NCBI GenBank assembly: GCA_947683425.1
Contig: CANTUQ010000003.1
Span: forward strand, 992,001 to 1,056,000
Length of the DNA stretch: 64,000 nucleotides
Source of the DNA: Excoecaria cochinchinensis
Lineage: Eukaryota > Streptophyta > Magnoliopsida > Malpighiales > Euphorbiaceae
Reading direction: 5' to 3'
This document shows positions 34,548 through 46,864 of this stretch, in pieces. The number at the start of each line of letters is the position of its first letter. Position 1 is the first letter of the stretch. Under the pieces are notes generated by a model. The model saw only the letters and a program-made list of their open reading frames with translations, was not told the DNA's origin and made no database searches. Position numbers and translations under genes: made by a program.

Positions 34548-35584
34548 CTTTGAAACTTTGCTCTGAAACTGTCTTAGTTAATAATAAAATTAGGTTTTTT
34601 ATAAATTAAAATTCTGCCTCTTTTCGAAAAATTACATTGCATCCATGCTAGAGCCTTAGAACAATGCTAGTTTGGTCCCTCTTTTTAACCATGGTGCGTT
34701 CCCGAAGCACAACCCTACGTTCACTCAAGGTGGGAAAGTGTTAGGATAATCACTAGCCCAAGCCTCGTACCTTATGGTATATCAAATGCAGACCTAATCG
34801 GTCGTTATGCTCGTGATGAGTTAAACCTGTTGGCAGGGACCATGCTTGGGCAGTCCTAAAGTATCACCACCTTTGACCAAAGCTCATGTAATGGCAATAG
34901 ATACTTTCCCTAGGTGGTATGAACCATAATACTATGCTTGCTATATTTATCATTACGTATTGGACAAACCCGGATAGATTGGTTGGTCACCTAATCAAAG
35001 GCTTTCATTCCCAAATACGCCCCTATCGATGTATTTGGACTGCCTAAATACACAATGATCAAAACCCATATGTATGTACATTAGATAAAAGAGGTTATGC
35101 TGTCGGTTTTCCACCATGCACCACATGCGTCAACTGGGTTCCCCGCTGACCCATGGGCCAAGCCTAACTAGGAAAGAGACCGCACGACCTCGTGTGTGGG
35201 AGTGATAAGGTTGGAAGGATCTGCTTGTTTGCATCTGGTTACGAATGTTGCACAACATGCTTATGCATTGCGTGTCATTCATGCATGTAAAAAAAATAAT
35301 AAGAATAAAAATAAAAAATAAAAAAACATATGTATTTCATTTTGTATGTGTACATTCTATTGTTGTGCATATAATTTTCACATGTACATATTAACTTTTA
35401 CGTAATTTTTTTCCATGCATTGCATGCATCATCCTAACCCTCTATGTTTCAGCCATCATAGATCATATGCCTAAGTGGTTTTTGGGTTCTAACAGTCACC
35501 TAATTAGAAGACCTTTTATTTGAGGCCGCAACCAGGATCAAGGGATGTTAATAGAAATTCAAATATTCAAAAATGGCAAATTTT
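34548..35584 (+). other. Ogre-B leader, non-coding
   Basis: The first 530 bp match the Ogre-A leader. A TGCAT/ATGCA-rich segment follows (35180-35430), then a pyrimidine tract with TTTCAG near 35452 resembling a splice acceptor. No coding signal. Confidence 0.7.
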
Positions 35585-36240
35585 TTACAATAAACTAAAG
35601 AGACTCGTACCCTAATAGCCCAAGAGATAGATGGAAGATTCGAAGAGCTTGAAAAGAGGTTGTTGGCCATGGTTAAGGAAAGAATGAATGCCATGACGCT
35701 CGTTCTTTAAGCCCAGCTTATGACGACTGCTCTTAACCAAGTTGAACCGACCACAGCCCAGAGGGCCCATACAATGATGGTTACAGTATGTCCATTTTTT
35801 TTTGAGGCCAGAGGCAAGGAACCACTTGATTCGCTAGTTGAGCAAGGAAGAAATAGGAGACCTACTCTAGAATATAACATTGTGCCTGAAAACGGTGGAG
35901 ATCCAGTGAGGACGTATGCTCTGAAAAATGAAAGCTCAACTATCCACAACAACAGTAAGGGCAATGTTAAGAGGGCGGAAGCAGCAACCATGAAAATGAA
36001 TCAAATGCATTATTCTAATTTGGGCAGATCCATGTCTTGGGTTCTTAGGAAGTTAATAAAGGAAGGTAAGCTACAGCCACTGCCTGCTAAGCCTGCCAGA
36101 AACCAGGGATAGCCCAATCATAAGTCGGATCAATATTGTGCCTCCCACCAGCACACTAGGCATACCATAGACACTTGCAAGACCTTGAGACATGCTATTC
36201 AAGATTTGATTGATTCCAAATAGATCCCTGACCCAGAAAG
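35585..36240 (+). pseudogene. Ogre-B gag, N- and C-terminal remnants
   Basis: The N-terminal part reads IAQEIDGRFEELEKRLLAM, coiled-coil-like as in Tat Gag. After a large internal deletion the C-terminal part reads SNLGRSMSWVLRKLIKEGKL with Pro residues, then CASHQHTRHTIDTC and LRHAIQDLIDS. This is the Ogre/Tat Gag end with its C-X2-H...H-X4-C-like cluster. Stops occur after LVL, NQG and DSK. The middle of Gag (the conserved capsid core) is missing. Confidence 0.75.
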
Positions 36241-36419
36241 GTAAAAGATAATGAATAAGACAGATTAAATGCCTAAGTGGGAAAAGAAGATGGTTCCTAA
36301 GGATGATAATAAACCATCGGCCACAACATCTGTGCTAGTGAAAGCAGGAAGAAGATAGCTATTTAGATGTTCTTTTTATTCTGGAACTATTTGATAATGA
36401 CATTTTTAATCCTAATTTT
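36241..36419 (+). other. Ogre-B gag-pol junction, unassigned
   Basis: Short open pieces with Lys-rich translation; no recognisable domain. Confidence 0.45.
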
Positions 36420-36890
36420 TAAATGAAATGAATAGTTTTGCTTATTTGTGTGATATTTCTCGTGATTTCACTATGCATAATCATGACACATTCATATTTG
36501 ACACTGATTCAATTGATGCCATTTCATATAATCTCAGAACTTTAGAAAACCCAAATTGCATATGATATAACTCCCGAGGAGAGATTAAAATTTTCGAGAA
36601 TAAAAAAAATGTGTGAAGAAGTCTTTGCCTGGACCTATGAAGAGATACCGAGAGATAATCGTGGAGTCGCCAAACACACTATGGTGGCATATAACGATCA
36701 TGGACCAATCAAGTAGAAATTCAGAAGACTCAAGCCAGAAAGGGCAAAAAAGGTTAAAATGAGAGATCCACAAGCAGAAATGGGGCAAAATTTTTATCAA
36801 AGTGCAATGCTTAACTAGCTTGGTCAATGTTGTCCCCAATAGTTAAGAAGATAAGTGCTTGTATGTGTGAACTACTAGAATTTGAACAAA
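36420..36890 (+). pseudogene. Ogre-B protease/RT N-terminal remnant
   Basis: In shifting frames one reads EEVFAWTYEEIP near 36620, RRLKPERAKKVK near 36720 and WLVNVVPIVKK near 36815-36850. These match in order the Tat-lineage RT entry (FAWSYEDMPG-like, LRRLKPE-like, WLANVVPV.KKDG-like). RT after this point, including the catalytic YxDD, and RNase H are absent. Upstream, MNSFAYLCDISRDF is unassigned. Confidence 0.65.
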
Positions 36891-37095
36891 GTTAACAGAA
36901 AAACAAAAACAAAAAAAATGTATACAAAAGAAAAGAATTAATGTGTAGATATGGCCAAAAACTGTTGACATGGGGCAAAGGAGAGTCATCTTCGGGAAAA
37001 GATTTGTTCAAATCCCGTTGATCTACACATACCCGTACTTTGACCTTCTTCTTTGCTACCGTAAAGGACTAAAAGACTAATCCGCAAAGTTAAGA
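36891..37095 (+). other. Ogre-B deletion junction region
   Basis: A-rich DNA with scraps of pol. No domain is seen; it bridges the RT remnant and the integrase. Confidence 0.5.
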
Positions 37096-38060
37096 TGTAT
37101 GGACAAGAAAGAAGCTAAGAAGGTCATGGAAGAATTTCATGCTAGAATCTGCAGAGCCCATATGGAAGATGAAATGCTGGCAAAAAGGATCATGAGACAA
37201 GGAATCTATGGACTTATAATGGATACGGATTACTCGAGCTTGGGGAATAGACATCATAGGGGAAGTGCCACCTACGGCCTCTAACAGACATTGGTTCATC
37301 ATAGTTGTTATCGCCTACTTCACCAAGTGGGTAGAAGCCGAGTCCTTCAAGAAAGTCGATGCTTGAGATATGGACAAGTTCATCGAGAGGAATTTGATAT
37401 GTCGATGTGGTCTCCCGCACCACGTTGTGTCCAAGGATGAGAGGCAGTTTATTGCTAAAGCTAATAAGGTGCTCTGGAATAAATCCTCCCCATATCACCC
37501 TCAAGCCAATGGCAGTTGAGGTGGCCAATAAGAACATCAAAAAAAAATTTTCCAAAATGGTTTAGAACTACAAGGATTGGGCAGAGAAATTACCTTTGGC
37601 AATTTAGGGCTATAGAGCCACCATCAGAACCTCTATGAGAGCTAATGCCTTATTCCTTAGTGTACAGGATGGGAACAGTGTTGCCTGTTGATCAAGCCAT
37701 TAGGGGTAGTCATGGAAGCCCAAATTTTGAAAATTGATTGGGCACAATAGCAATTAATGTAGTCGAACATGTTAGACAAGAATAGGTCACGGGCTTATTA
37801 TCACCGCCAGATCTATTAAAAAAGACTTGCTTGATCATTTGTAAAGAAAGTTAGAAAGCACTCGCTGAAAGAGAGAGATTTATTCTCCAGGAAAATGAGA
37901 CTAGATGTTCCGAGCATACGAGGTAAATTCAGGCTAATGTGGGGAAGCCCATTTATTCTAAGAAAGCTGTTGTCTAAGGAAGTAGCGATTCCGACAGATA
38001 GTGATGAAAACGAATTCGAAGAACCAGTCAGTTTTGACAGACTCAAGAGGTTCCATGGCT
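37096..38060 (+). pseudogene. Ogre-B integrase, decayed
   Basis: Zinc-domain end (FHARICRAHMEDEMLAKRIMRQG), then core GIDIIGEVPPTASNRHWFIIV (first Asp), YFTKWVEAESF, a degraded second-Asp region (HHVVSKDERQF) and NKSSPYHPQANG followed by a stop and VEVANKNIKK, so the catalytic Glu is retained but the frame is broken. C-terminal pieces include SRAYYHRQIY, KKVRKHSLKERDLFSRKM and RGKFRLMWGSPF. Stops are numerous. The order and motifs are those of Ogre/Tat integrase, on the plus strand like its LTR. Confidence 0.82.
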
Positions 38061-39974
38061 AAAGACTAAAAATCAAAAGAAGAGAATAAATGCCCCGCGG
38101 GTTGAAAACCTAAAAAAGGCAGCCTTGATAAAAATGGGTGCCTCGTCAGGATGAAAACCAAAAAAGACGTCCTGGGCAAAAATTAGAGGCTTGAGAGAAA
38201 ATGTTCAAACAAGAAAACCCAAGAGGGCTGATTAGAAACAGGAGTTTAAATGCTTTCAAGATCCATTTTGAGATTAAATGTAATTTTGCATTTTGAATCT
38301 ATGTTTAATAGTGATCATGTGTAGAGAAATTATACTAAAATGTACACAATTTTACATAAAGATAGAAAACAAAGGTAATTCAACTCATGTGTTCATTATT
38401 TTCTAATTCTTTTATAAAAAGAGAAATATCGTTCACTATTGAATGTATCTAATCTAAATAACTATGCTCTGCTATTGCTTTAGCCGGCTAGATGTTTAGG
38501 TCAATAGGCCTTGTTATCAACCGCGGGACTAGGCCCCCACATCTTACATGCACTTATAGAAGCAAAGGAGCAATCTCCGATCAGTGATATAACAGTCTTT
38601 GTAAGCAGCTATGTCCGAATGATATGGTACCTGGAGGTAAAGTCAAAGATAAAGGACAACCTTGAAAGGATAGAGGATGCCTCATAATATCTTGAATCGG
38701 TCCGAACTGTCGAACGCAGTGGGCGATAATGTAGAAGGTAGCCTCACGAATCTCACACAACAGGACACCTCCTAAAGAATCATCCAGAGTCACAGCACGA
38801 GGGAGGAATTAGGGGTACATGAAGCTGATATCCTCATTTGCCCTTATTCAATCTAGTAGTACCTTCGTTGAGAGATGCAAATGAATACAACTGTTACTGG
38901 GGAAGGAAATGCCTCAACAGATAACTACTGATTGCCCTAGAGGGTGACCCTAATAGTAGCTTCGGCTTTCTCTTATAGACCCACCTGAAGGACAAAAAAA
39001 AAAGAGAAAAAAAGGCCATTAGAGATGAAAACCGTGACTGGCTCTCTAAGAAAAAGTTAGGTCGAAGGGTAGGGTGAAAACCAGGAAATAGGAAGTCTGC
39101 CTTACAAAAAAATGAAATGAATAAGAGCCGCTAGATTGGGTTGGGCCCATTCTAGGCAAAAATAGGCAAAGGGTTATGTGAAAATCCCTAAAGGGATGCA
39201 TTTCCCACAAAGAAAAGCTAGTGTGAAAATCCACAAGGGACGCACTACCTTTAATAAATGACCAATAGTACTTGGAGCAATAAGGCGACCCAAATAGTCT
39301 CCCATCAAGCAGATAATATATGATCCAAAACACGAGGTAAAGTTTTGGGGACAAAATGCTCATTAACTGGGGGGCAAAGATGCACACCTAACGGTTCTCT
39401 CTAAAGAGTTTATGGGTCAGAATTCCTAAGCCAAGATGACACCTTTATAGATCACTGGGGGCATCAGACAGTATGAGCAATACCCTCAACGAGTCTCTTA
39501 ACCACCTAGGATGTGGTCTATCCATTTTTGCATATCATGCACATCCTGCATATACACTGTTTTGCATATCTCTTTGCTTAACTTTACACGTGCATAGCCT
39601 TTCACGATGCCCAACATGCATTCACACATGCATGAACTTTGTACACATATCCCATGTACATAATATTTTTATACATGTAATGCATAATTCTTTGCACATG
39701 TTGAGCATGCATATCACGAGCGCATATCGTATGCATTTAGTCCATTACACATATAGTTGTGTTCACATAATTTTTGTACATAATCCTTTGTGTATATTTC
39801 GTGTGTATAGCCTTATATATATATTTCACACACATAATTCAATATGAACACACAATCTTTTGTACATGCTCTTACGCCAATAACTTTATAGAAAAAGGCC
39901 GAACCAAGAGACAGTTTCGTCAAGATGAAGTCAAGATACACAAGTTGAAATCATGTGAGCCCATGAAGAGGTAA
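38061..39974 (+). other. Ogre-B 3' UTR, non-coding
   Basis: Starts with repeated words typical of Tat 3' UTRs (GGTTGAAAACC at 38100 and GGATGAAAACC near 38150, each followed by a AAAAAGGC/AAAAAGAC tract). A purine tract ACTGGGGGGCAAAG lies at 39369. Region 39530-39860 holds degenerate 25-35 bp repeats rich in CACATG and TGCATA. No gene is seen. Confidence 0.65.
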
Positions 39975-40262
39975 CCCGTTAAGTCCTTTTCTCAACGCAT
40001 TTAAAGTCTCTTTCGAGCATTCTCAGTATTTTCAAAGCATTAAGTCCTTTTCTCAAGGCATTTCAAGTCTCTTTCAAGCATTCTCAGCCTCTTTGGGGCA
40101 TTATCTTTAAGTCCTTTTTCTAAGGCATTGTCAGCCTCTTCAAAGCATTATCTTTAAGTCCTTTTTCCAAGGCACTCTTAGCCTCTTCAGAGCATTATCC
40201 TTTAATTCCTTCTTCCAAGGCATTCCCAGTCTCTTTGAAGCATTATCCTTCGGAGCATTATG
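39975..40262. repeat. Minisatellite of about 50 bp in Ogre-B 3' tail
   Basis: About five imperfect units built on TTAAGTCCTTTTTCCAAGG, then CATTCTCAGCCTCTT and GAAGCATTATC. The units differ by small substitutions and indels. Tandem repeats in the 3' UTR are characteristic of Ogre/Tat elements. Confidence 0.85.
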
Positions 40263-40392
40263 TTTTTCCAAATATTCCAAATCCTTTCAATCCAAGAGAA
40301 CCCTGTACTTTGTAGTCTTATCAGCGACTCGGTGCAATCATTTTGTAGTCTATTTAATGGCTCAGTGATATTTAACCCCTACACTTTCTAGT

Positions 40393-42964
40393 TATCACAC
40401 CCCGATTTTCCCCTAGTAGTTTGAGCTATGTGTATGTGTGCATGTGTGTGTGTGTGTTGGCATGTTTTAATGGTATTTTGGGTTATATGCATGGATTGTG
40501 GCTTAGTTAGAGTGTGCATGCTCATCAGGTAGTAGTGTGTGCATTAGGGAGGGGTAGTCTTGTGTGTGGTGTCTTGCATGTGTGTAGGGTGTGAGTGGTC
40601 AAGATTCACCAAGGATAGAGTGGCATGTGGTTAGGGTTTTAAGAAGTGGGTGTAAAGTGAAGGAGAGAGAAGAGAGCAGCCATTTTTACTGCTCTTTCCC
40701 GTTCTTCTTCCTCCTCTTTTTACCTTCTCTTCCTATTTTCTCTTCAACTGTGCCCTAGCTTTGATCCAAGTGGTTTTTGGTGGAAATTGATGGTCTCTTA
40801 AGCTTTAATGGTATGTTTTAGTGGGTTTTCTCTTCTTCTTCATCTTTTTTCTTAATCTTTGTTAGATGAGTTTCAATCTAGGGTTTTGTATTTGTGTGTT
40901 TTTTTTGGGCTTCCTGGTTTAGAAATGCTTACTCGTGATCCCAAGGGGAAAGAGAAGGCGAGTGGGAGCGAAGCTTGCAACTAGGAGCCTAAGATTTGCA
41001 GGTTTGGGAATTATCTGTTCTTGATGCATTTTCTTGTGTTTCGTTGTGGTTGAATGATTTTCTGGAAATCTGATGATTAAGAGATTCATGTCAGTTTAAA
41101 TGTTATGAGTTTTGGTTTGATTTAAGTTATGGTGCATGATTGTTGAACTATGAGAGCATATTTGAGTTGGATGGATGTCACTATGAATTTTTAGGTTTGC
41201 TGCTGTCGGGATTAGTTAATTCATGAATTAATTGTATTGATTGTGTAAACTTTGTGGTTGTGTTGTTGGTTGTTTTGGGAAATGCCCGATCTGAGGTAAG
41301 GTTGTATTTAGTTGGATTTTTGAAGTTTTGGGCAAGTTTGGAACCAAAGGAGTTCTGCAGATTTTCTGCAGACTGGAACGCAACTCTCTGTCATGAGATA
41401 GAGATCTGTGAATCCAGTGTTCTGGCCGAACTACCATCTTCCAATCGAAAGTGCCAAGGCGCTCGGTTGCTCGCCCGATGGAGTGCTCGGCTACCAAACG
41501 GTAGATGGGGAGATCTGATCGGAACGCCCTGGGAAAAACATGATTCGTGTGAGCTAGGAAGCCAAGTCAAGAGTCATGCACACAATCAGGACTCGTGACC
41601 GGGTATGCAGCATCAGCACGAGTTATGTCGAACGGCATGACTTGTGCCCCATTTTTTTTCTTCCTTCCCGATCGGCCTTTCGGCCAAGAAGAGCATCGAC
41701 ACGAGTCGTGTCGATCCTGCACGACTCGTGTCTCTTGCTCTCCCTTGCGCAATCAGCCTTTCGGCCATGTGAAGCATCGACACGAGTCATGACGACCTGC
41801 ATGACTCGTGTCCTTCGCTCTTTCTTCACGATTGGCCTTCTGGCCACTGTCGCGAGCGCGACTCTTATCGCAATCACGACAATGAGCCTTCGCTTGCGCT
41901 GTTTTCTTTTTCAAACTTGTCCTATTTTGCTAAAATGTATTTCATATCTTTTCTACATGGGTTTTTACTACTGTATGGGAATAAATATGCTTATATATTT
42001 ACAATATTGTGATTTCTTCATGATAAATTATATGTTATGCTTTGAGCATGATTTGTATTATGCATGATCTGCAAGAGTAAGTTTAGTGGATAGTTAGGCA
42101 TGCCTAATATAGTTTAGTAGCTACAGCCCTCTATTCCGTTTGGACCCTGATTAGGTCCCCCATTTGGTTCCTCGCAAACCTCAATGTGTTTGGATCTTGT
42201 TTAAGATCCCCTCTATAAAATGTTTTTGAATGAGAAAATGTGATGTTGCTTTTCGATTCATACCCGTAAGGTACTACCATACGTTCACTCGTTATCAACT
42301 ATTGTGAGTCAATAGGTGTATTGTTTGTTTGTGTTATGCTTATGAGAATGAGAAATTCGATCGGCTATGATTATAAGTATGTGAATTTATATGTAAACGA
42401 ATGTGAGCATGGACTTTAGAATGTTATGTATGTGATTCAACTATGATTATATGTAATATGATTATCAGCTTATATCATTATGTATGCGTTTTTCTTTGAT
42501 GACCATTGTGAATGGCCATCCACTTTATTATTTGTTTTTCCCACTAAGCATTATCGCTTAGCACCGGTGTTTCATCCGTGCAGTGCGGATGGTGGTTAGC
42601 TTTTGGGAGAGTCATTGCAAGTCAAGCCAACATAGAGGGAATTGATGTTAGGACTTAGCATTTATTTTGAGATTCTTTTTGTAATAGTGAACTCTTATTG
42701 TATTTATTCTTTTGTTCCGCTTCCGCATTGTAATTTTGAAAGATGTAATTATTTTGTAATATCATAACAGATTTATAATGAATATTATTAGCACATCTAT
42801 GAATGATCATTTTGTTTAAAAGTTTTATTTTTCCTGTAATTCTGTACGTATATTATATGTGGATGTATGTTTATTGTGTCGATTTTCTTGGTGACACCCT
42901 TGCTCGTACGGGTTCTCACTCCATTGCGGATGGGTTTTCCTACATATGGGAAGGGGGTGTTATA
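40393..42964 (+). repeat. T3 5' LTR
   Basis: 2572 bp from TATCACACCCCG (TG altered to TA) to GGGGTGTTATA. It has the same order of landmarks as the T1 LTR: CT-rich leader (40680-40750), donor-like AGGTAAGG near 41293, CACGAGTC/GACTCGTG cluster (41535-41870), palindrome TTAGGCATGCCTAA (42094-42107), a GGACC/GGTCC word pair, and stem CTAAGC/GCTTAG (42544-42561). Confidence 0.92.
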
Positions 42965-42969
42965 GTTTT

Positions 42970-42982
42970 TGGTATCAGTGCC
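42970..42982 (+). promoter_or_regulatory. T3 primer-binding site, initiator tRNA-Met type
   Basis: TGGTATCAGTGCC, one base off the tRNA-iMet complement, 5 bases after the LTR end. Confidence 0.87.
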
Positions 42983-43071
42983 GAGATTTAGGCATTTTTT
43001 GGGTGTTATTGTGCATAGATATATGTTTAGGACTGTGTTGGCTGATGCAGGTGTTCTTGTGTTTGTTTTAG

Positions 43072-43816
43072 ATGGATTCTGATTCGGTGCGTGGGTCGCT
43101 TGAGGGGTCCGCTGAGAGTGTGAATCCTCAAGCAGTAGATCCTTAGTGTCTGCTTTGGCATAAACACCTAGGATTCAGGTTGAAGCCGTAGCCATGCCCT
43201 TTGAGGCAATGTTGAAGATTTCTCAGGACATGGCTCGATTCTTAGAGAGAGTGATAGCTCCGAGAGCCCATATTGAGAGTATGAGGAAAGTTGGTGCAGA
43301 GGATTTTTATGTGACTAGTTTGGATGAGTTTGAGTATGCTGAGAAATGGATAGAGAAGGTAGAGCGTGTTCTTGATGAGATTCGGTGCCCTCCTGATAGG
43401 CAGGTAGAGTGTGTAGTGGCTAGCTTTAGGGATTCGCCTATGATTGGTGGAAGTTGGTCCATAGGCATCCCTAGTTGCCTGACCTGGTCACTTGGGAGTT
43501 CTTTGAGAAGGAGTTTACTAGTAAGTATGTGACTCAGGCCTATAAGGATGCTAAGTGGGCACAGTTCTTGAGTTTGAAACAGATAGCCATGTCAGTTTCT
43601 GAGTTTGAGAAAGAGTTCAACCGTCTTGCGAAGTATGCTCCAGAGGGTGTTCTAATAAAAGAGTTTCGGTGTAGGCACTTTGAGGCTAGTTTGAATGAGT
43701 CCTTGAGGGCTATGCTTGTTTCCTTAATGAGTACTCCGAGTATTAGTTATTATCAGATTGTTCAGGCAGTAGTGCAGGCTGAGAGATCAGAGTCAGTTCT
43801 GAGGAAGAGAGATTAG
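43072..43816 (+). pseudogene. T3 gag
   Basis: ATG at 43072 (MDSDSVRGSLEGSAESVNPQ) aligns with the T1b gag start but meets TAG at 43144. The capsid core continues in two further frames: 43194-43470 (AEKWIEKVERVLDEIRCPPD) and 43475-43816 (VTWEFFEKEFTSKYVTQ, EFEKEFNRLAKYAPEG, SYYQIVQAVVQAERSE). A frameshift lies near 43440 and a stop follows RKRD. Confidence 0.9.
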
Positions 43817-44455
43817 ACGAGGAATCCCCCTCGTGGACGATCATCATCATCTTCGGGTAAGAGGTCTAGGAACCCACAGGATGAGTCTTCTTCAGGTTCA
43901 GCTCCAAGGGGTAAGAGGCAGGGTTCTGCTATGAGTTTGAGTTTTGGTAATAGGACTGAGGCATTGCCTGAGTGTTCTCACTGCAGTAGGCGCCATCGAG
44001 GTGAGTGTAGGTGGCTCATGGGTGGTTGTTTCTGATGTGGGAGCACTAATCACTATTTAGCTAGCTGTCTTAAGTTGAGTGAGGCTTTTGGCTATCAGCG
44101 TGAGGCTAGCAGAGTTGGATCTAATGCACCACAATCCGGTCGGACTAGAAGCAGAGGTAGAGGTCGAGGCGGTCAGCCTAGAGAGGGAGCTCTATCAGAA
44201 TCTGTTTAGAGGCCTTTGATGGTTCCAGCTAGAGCATATGTTATGGGAGCTCGGGATGAGTAGGATGCTCAGGATGTGATTGCTAGTAAGTTCCTACTCT
44301 TTGATACTAAGTTGTATGCTCTAATTGACCCTGGTTCCACACACTCATATTTGTGCATGAGTAAGTTATTTGATAAGTTGGATGATGTTGATCAGTTAGA
44401 TTATGAGGTTTGTGTGACGAGTCCCTTAGGGCATAGTGTCAATGTGAGTGAGTGT
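43817..44455 (+). pseudogene. T3 nucleocapsid and protease N-terminal half
   Basis: Basic Ser-rich linker (GRSSSSSGKRSRN), first knuckle CSHCSRRHRGEC intact, second knuckle with a TGA in place of its second Cys, Arg/Gly stretch, then a 66-codon frame with the protease motif LIDPGSTHSYLC and VDQLDYEVCVTSPLGHS. Here VDQLD is read through where T1a and T1b have a stop. It is cut at the AGTGT target site of the solo LTR. Confidence 0.88.
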
Positions 44456-45675
44456 TGTGATGCACGCCGAGCCTAACAAAGGCCCTCTTTGAACTTGCTT
44501 TTAGGATTCAAGGAATTGGTTCGCTTTTTTTTGATCTTGGTTGCCATGAGATATCTTGGATGCCTCCTTCCCAATAGAACATTGGAAAGGATCATCTAGC
44601 CTCATGATACTTTTAGGCACCTTTGAGGTATTTTGGAGTCACCACCCAATTTACGAGAAATTGGGAAAGGTCATCTAACCTCTATAGTCTAAACCAGAGA
44701 TGGTGTTCAGAACTTCACTCTTATTTATTCTTTGGTTAATTATAAATGAGTTTTTAACCTCCTAAAATTCTATCTCTTATCTCACACGATTAATGCATTT
44801 AAATTAAAAGGCGCATCTCAAGCATTCAAAAGCAATAAATAAAAAGCTATAAAGAAAGCAGTAAATAAAGCGATAAAGAAAAAGCAGTAAACACACCAAG
44901 CACACAATTACAAGAAAAATTGGGGTGGAATACAACCCCCTTAAAAGAAGATTAAAAGCGTAAATTGGGATGGAATACAATCCCAAATGGAAATTAAATA
45001 ATGTTGCCCCAAAATTAATTACAAGGGCCCAAAAGAAAATGAACATAAATTTAAAGAATCAATAAAATCAAACATAAGAAAAACATACATAAATCGGGGC
45101 ATTTGTTTGGTTTAGCAACATTAGTTCCTTCGCGCTTATTTTGAAAAGGGATCGAAGAATTATTTGATTACTAGTTTGAAAAATTGGGATGAGTTATCCC
45201 ATTTTGGAGAAAAAGAAACTCTTCATTTTACTGTGATGTTTTACATTATTTGGCTAAAACGCGGGACATTGGTCCCAATTTTATTAGTGAAAATTACAGT
45301 TTAATTACAGAAATATTTTCGTGACTTTTTATCTCACGCATGCATAAATAAAATATTTATTGTACAAGTAAACACAACACAAAGAGAAGGAATAGGGAAG
45401 GTCTCACTAAACGACGTGGTCTCCTACGCGTGGTGACCCATCCGGGAGGTCACAGGGACGCCCACATAATGCAACTCAAAATAAATCTCAGACAAAAAGA
45501 ATAATATTAAAATGTTAGTGATCATTCTGGAAAATTAATCACGTAAAGGCAAAATAAATATAGATAATATTAATCTAATAGGCAAACAATTTACATGCAA
45601 AATGTGATATTAATGATAATAATAATCGTACAGTGGCAAAAGTAGTGAAAACAGTAGTGGTAGCAACAAAAATAA

Positions 45676-45893
45676 AAATAATAATAATAATAATAATAGT
45701 AATAATAATGATAATAATAATATAACAATAATAATGTCAACAGAAAATAAACATGAAATAATAATATTAATAAGAATAATAAATAATAACACAAATAAAC
45801 GCAAAACAATGGTACTAATAATAATAATGCCACAAAATAGTAATAATAATAATAATAATAATGATGATGATGATGATGATGATGATGCAATAT
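45676..45893. repeat. (AAT)n/(ATG)n microsatellite in Ogre/Tat solo LTR
   Basis: Runs of AAT (45676-45725, 45838-45862) and GAT (45862-45888). In sense orientation it is the same ATT-type repeat seen in the Ogre-B LTR at a comparable distance from the LTR start. His- and Tyr-run frames here are artefacts. Confidence 0.92.
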
Positions 45894-46714
45894 GATGGTA
45901 ATGCTGAATAATAAAGATAATAATAATAGAAAGAAAGATGGAGGCTAACGGCAAAAACAAGTAAAGAATAAAACTACAAAAGTCAAATAAGACAACCACA
46001 AAGAAATCAAACCAAAAACTAAGCTTAAGGTGCCAACAGTAGCAAAATATTAGAAATGCTAAGAAATGAACATGGCAATGATAACAAATTTAATAACCAT
46101 AAATGATGAGTAAATAGAAAAAGTAGTATGGTTCCGAATTCTTTACCCTCAAAATTTTATAGATTGGAAAAAAGCGGTGTTTGGATCAGCCCCCTTATCG
46201 AAATTTGCGATGAAGAATATTTGAAGAAAATATAAAAATTTTTGTTTTGGAACAAATTACTCAAAAAATAAAATATTTTGGTGAAAATATTTCTTGGGGG
46301 ATGATTGAGTAAAGGAAATTAATTTTCCATGCTCAAAACCATCCGAGAACTAAAAATATTTTTTGAAGAGGAAAAAAAGGAAAATTAAAGCTTGGAAATT
46401 TATCAATTTTTTTGCTTCAAAACCCACGGGCCACGGCTGCCTTCCTCCTTGAGAGAAAATGAAGTGCCCCTCTTCAATGAAAAATGCAGCTCCCCCCTCT
46501 TAAAATGAAGACAGTCCCTATTAATTTCCCTGTCTTCCCAAAAATAGAACAAGCCAAATTAACTTTTCAATTTTTATTCTTTCAAAATCACCCCAAAATA
46601 TGAAAATACCTGATTGTTTACAGTCCAAAATTAATTTTACAGGTGAGAGAGAGACCAGGCGGCAAAAGAGTGGCCGCGTGAGAAAGCGGCACGAAGGCCC
46701 GCTTGTGGAGCCCT

Positions 46715-46864
46715 TATGTGGAAATCCACATATGGGCGTGTGTGGAGGCTCTCCACACACGCCCCTATGTGGGTTTCCACATATGGCCATGTGGAGGCTC
46801 TCCACACATGCCCTTATGTGGGTTTCCACATATGGCCGTGTGTGGAGTCTCTCCACACACGGCC
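46715..46864. repeat. Palindrome cluster in Ogre/Tat solo LTR
   Basis: Six adjacent hairpins alternate between two types: a TATGTGGA/TCCACATA type (46715-46732, 46766-46783 and a third) and a longer type with a GGCTC or GTCTC loop. The long ones are GGGCGTGTGTGGA with its exact complement (46734-46764), a shorter one, and GGCCGTGTGTGGA with its exact complement (ending 46864). Confidence 0.93.

Larger units (their letters stand above)
32004..40392 (+). mobile_element. Ogre-B: degraded Ogre/Tat element nested in Ogre-A leader
   Basis: 5' LTR, tRNA-Arg PBS, leader, gag remnants, RT N-terminal remnant, integrase and a roughly 2.3-kb 3' tail. The whole coding part is about 2.5 kb, far shorter than the roughly 5-6 kb or more expected for the group, so large deletions have removed most of RT and RNase H. 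T3 interrupts the 3' tail at 40393; no 3' LTR is in the window. Confidence 0.83.

Noticed and set aside
39473..39847. 124-codon His/Cys-rich frame in the Ogre-B 3' tail
   Set aside because: Derived from degenerate CACATG/TGCATA repeats in non-coding tail; no start context or family similarity.
41228..42067. Overlapping frames around the T3 GC-word cluster
   Set aside because: Both strands are open because of repeated CACGAGTC words; no family similarity.
45591..45999. His/Tyr/Ser-run frames
   Set aside because: Translation of AAT/GAT microsatellite in a solo LTR.
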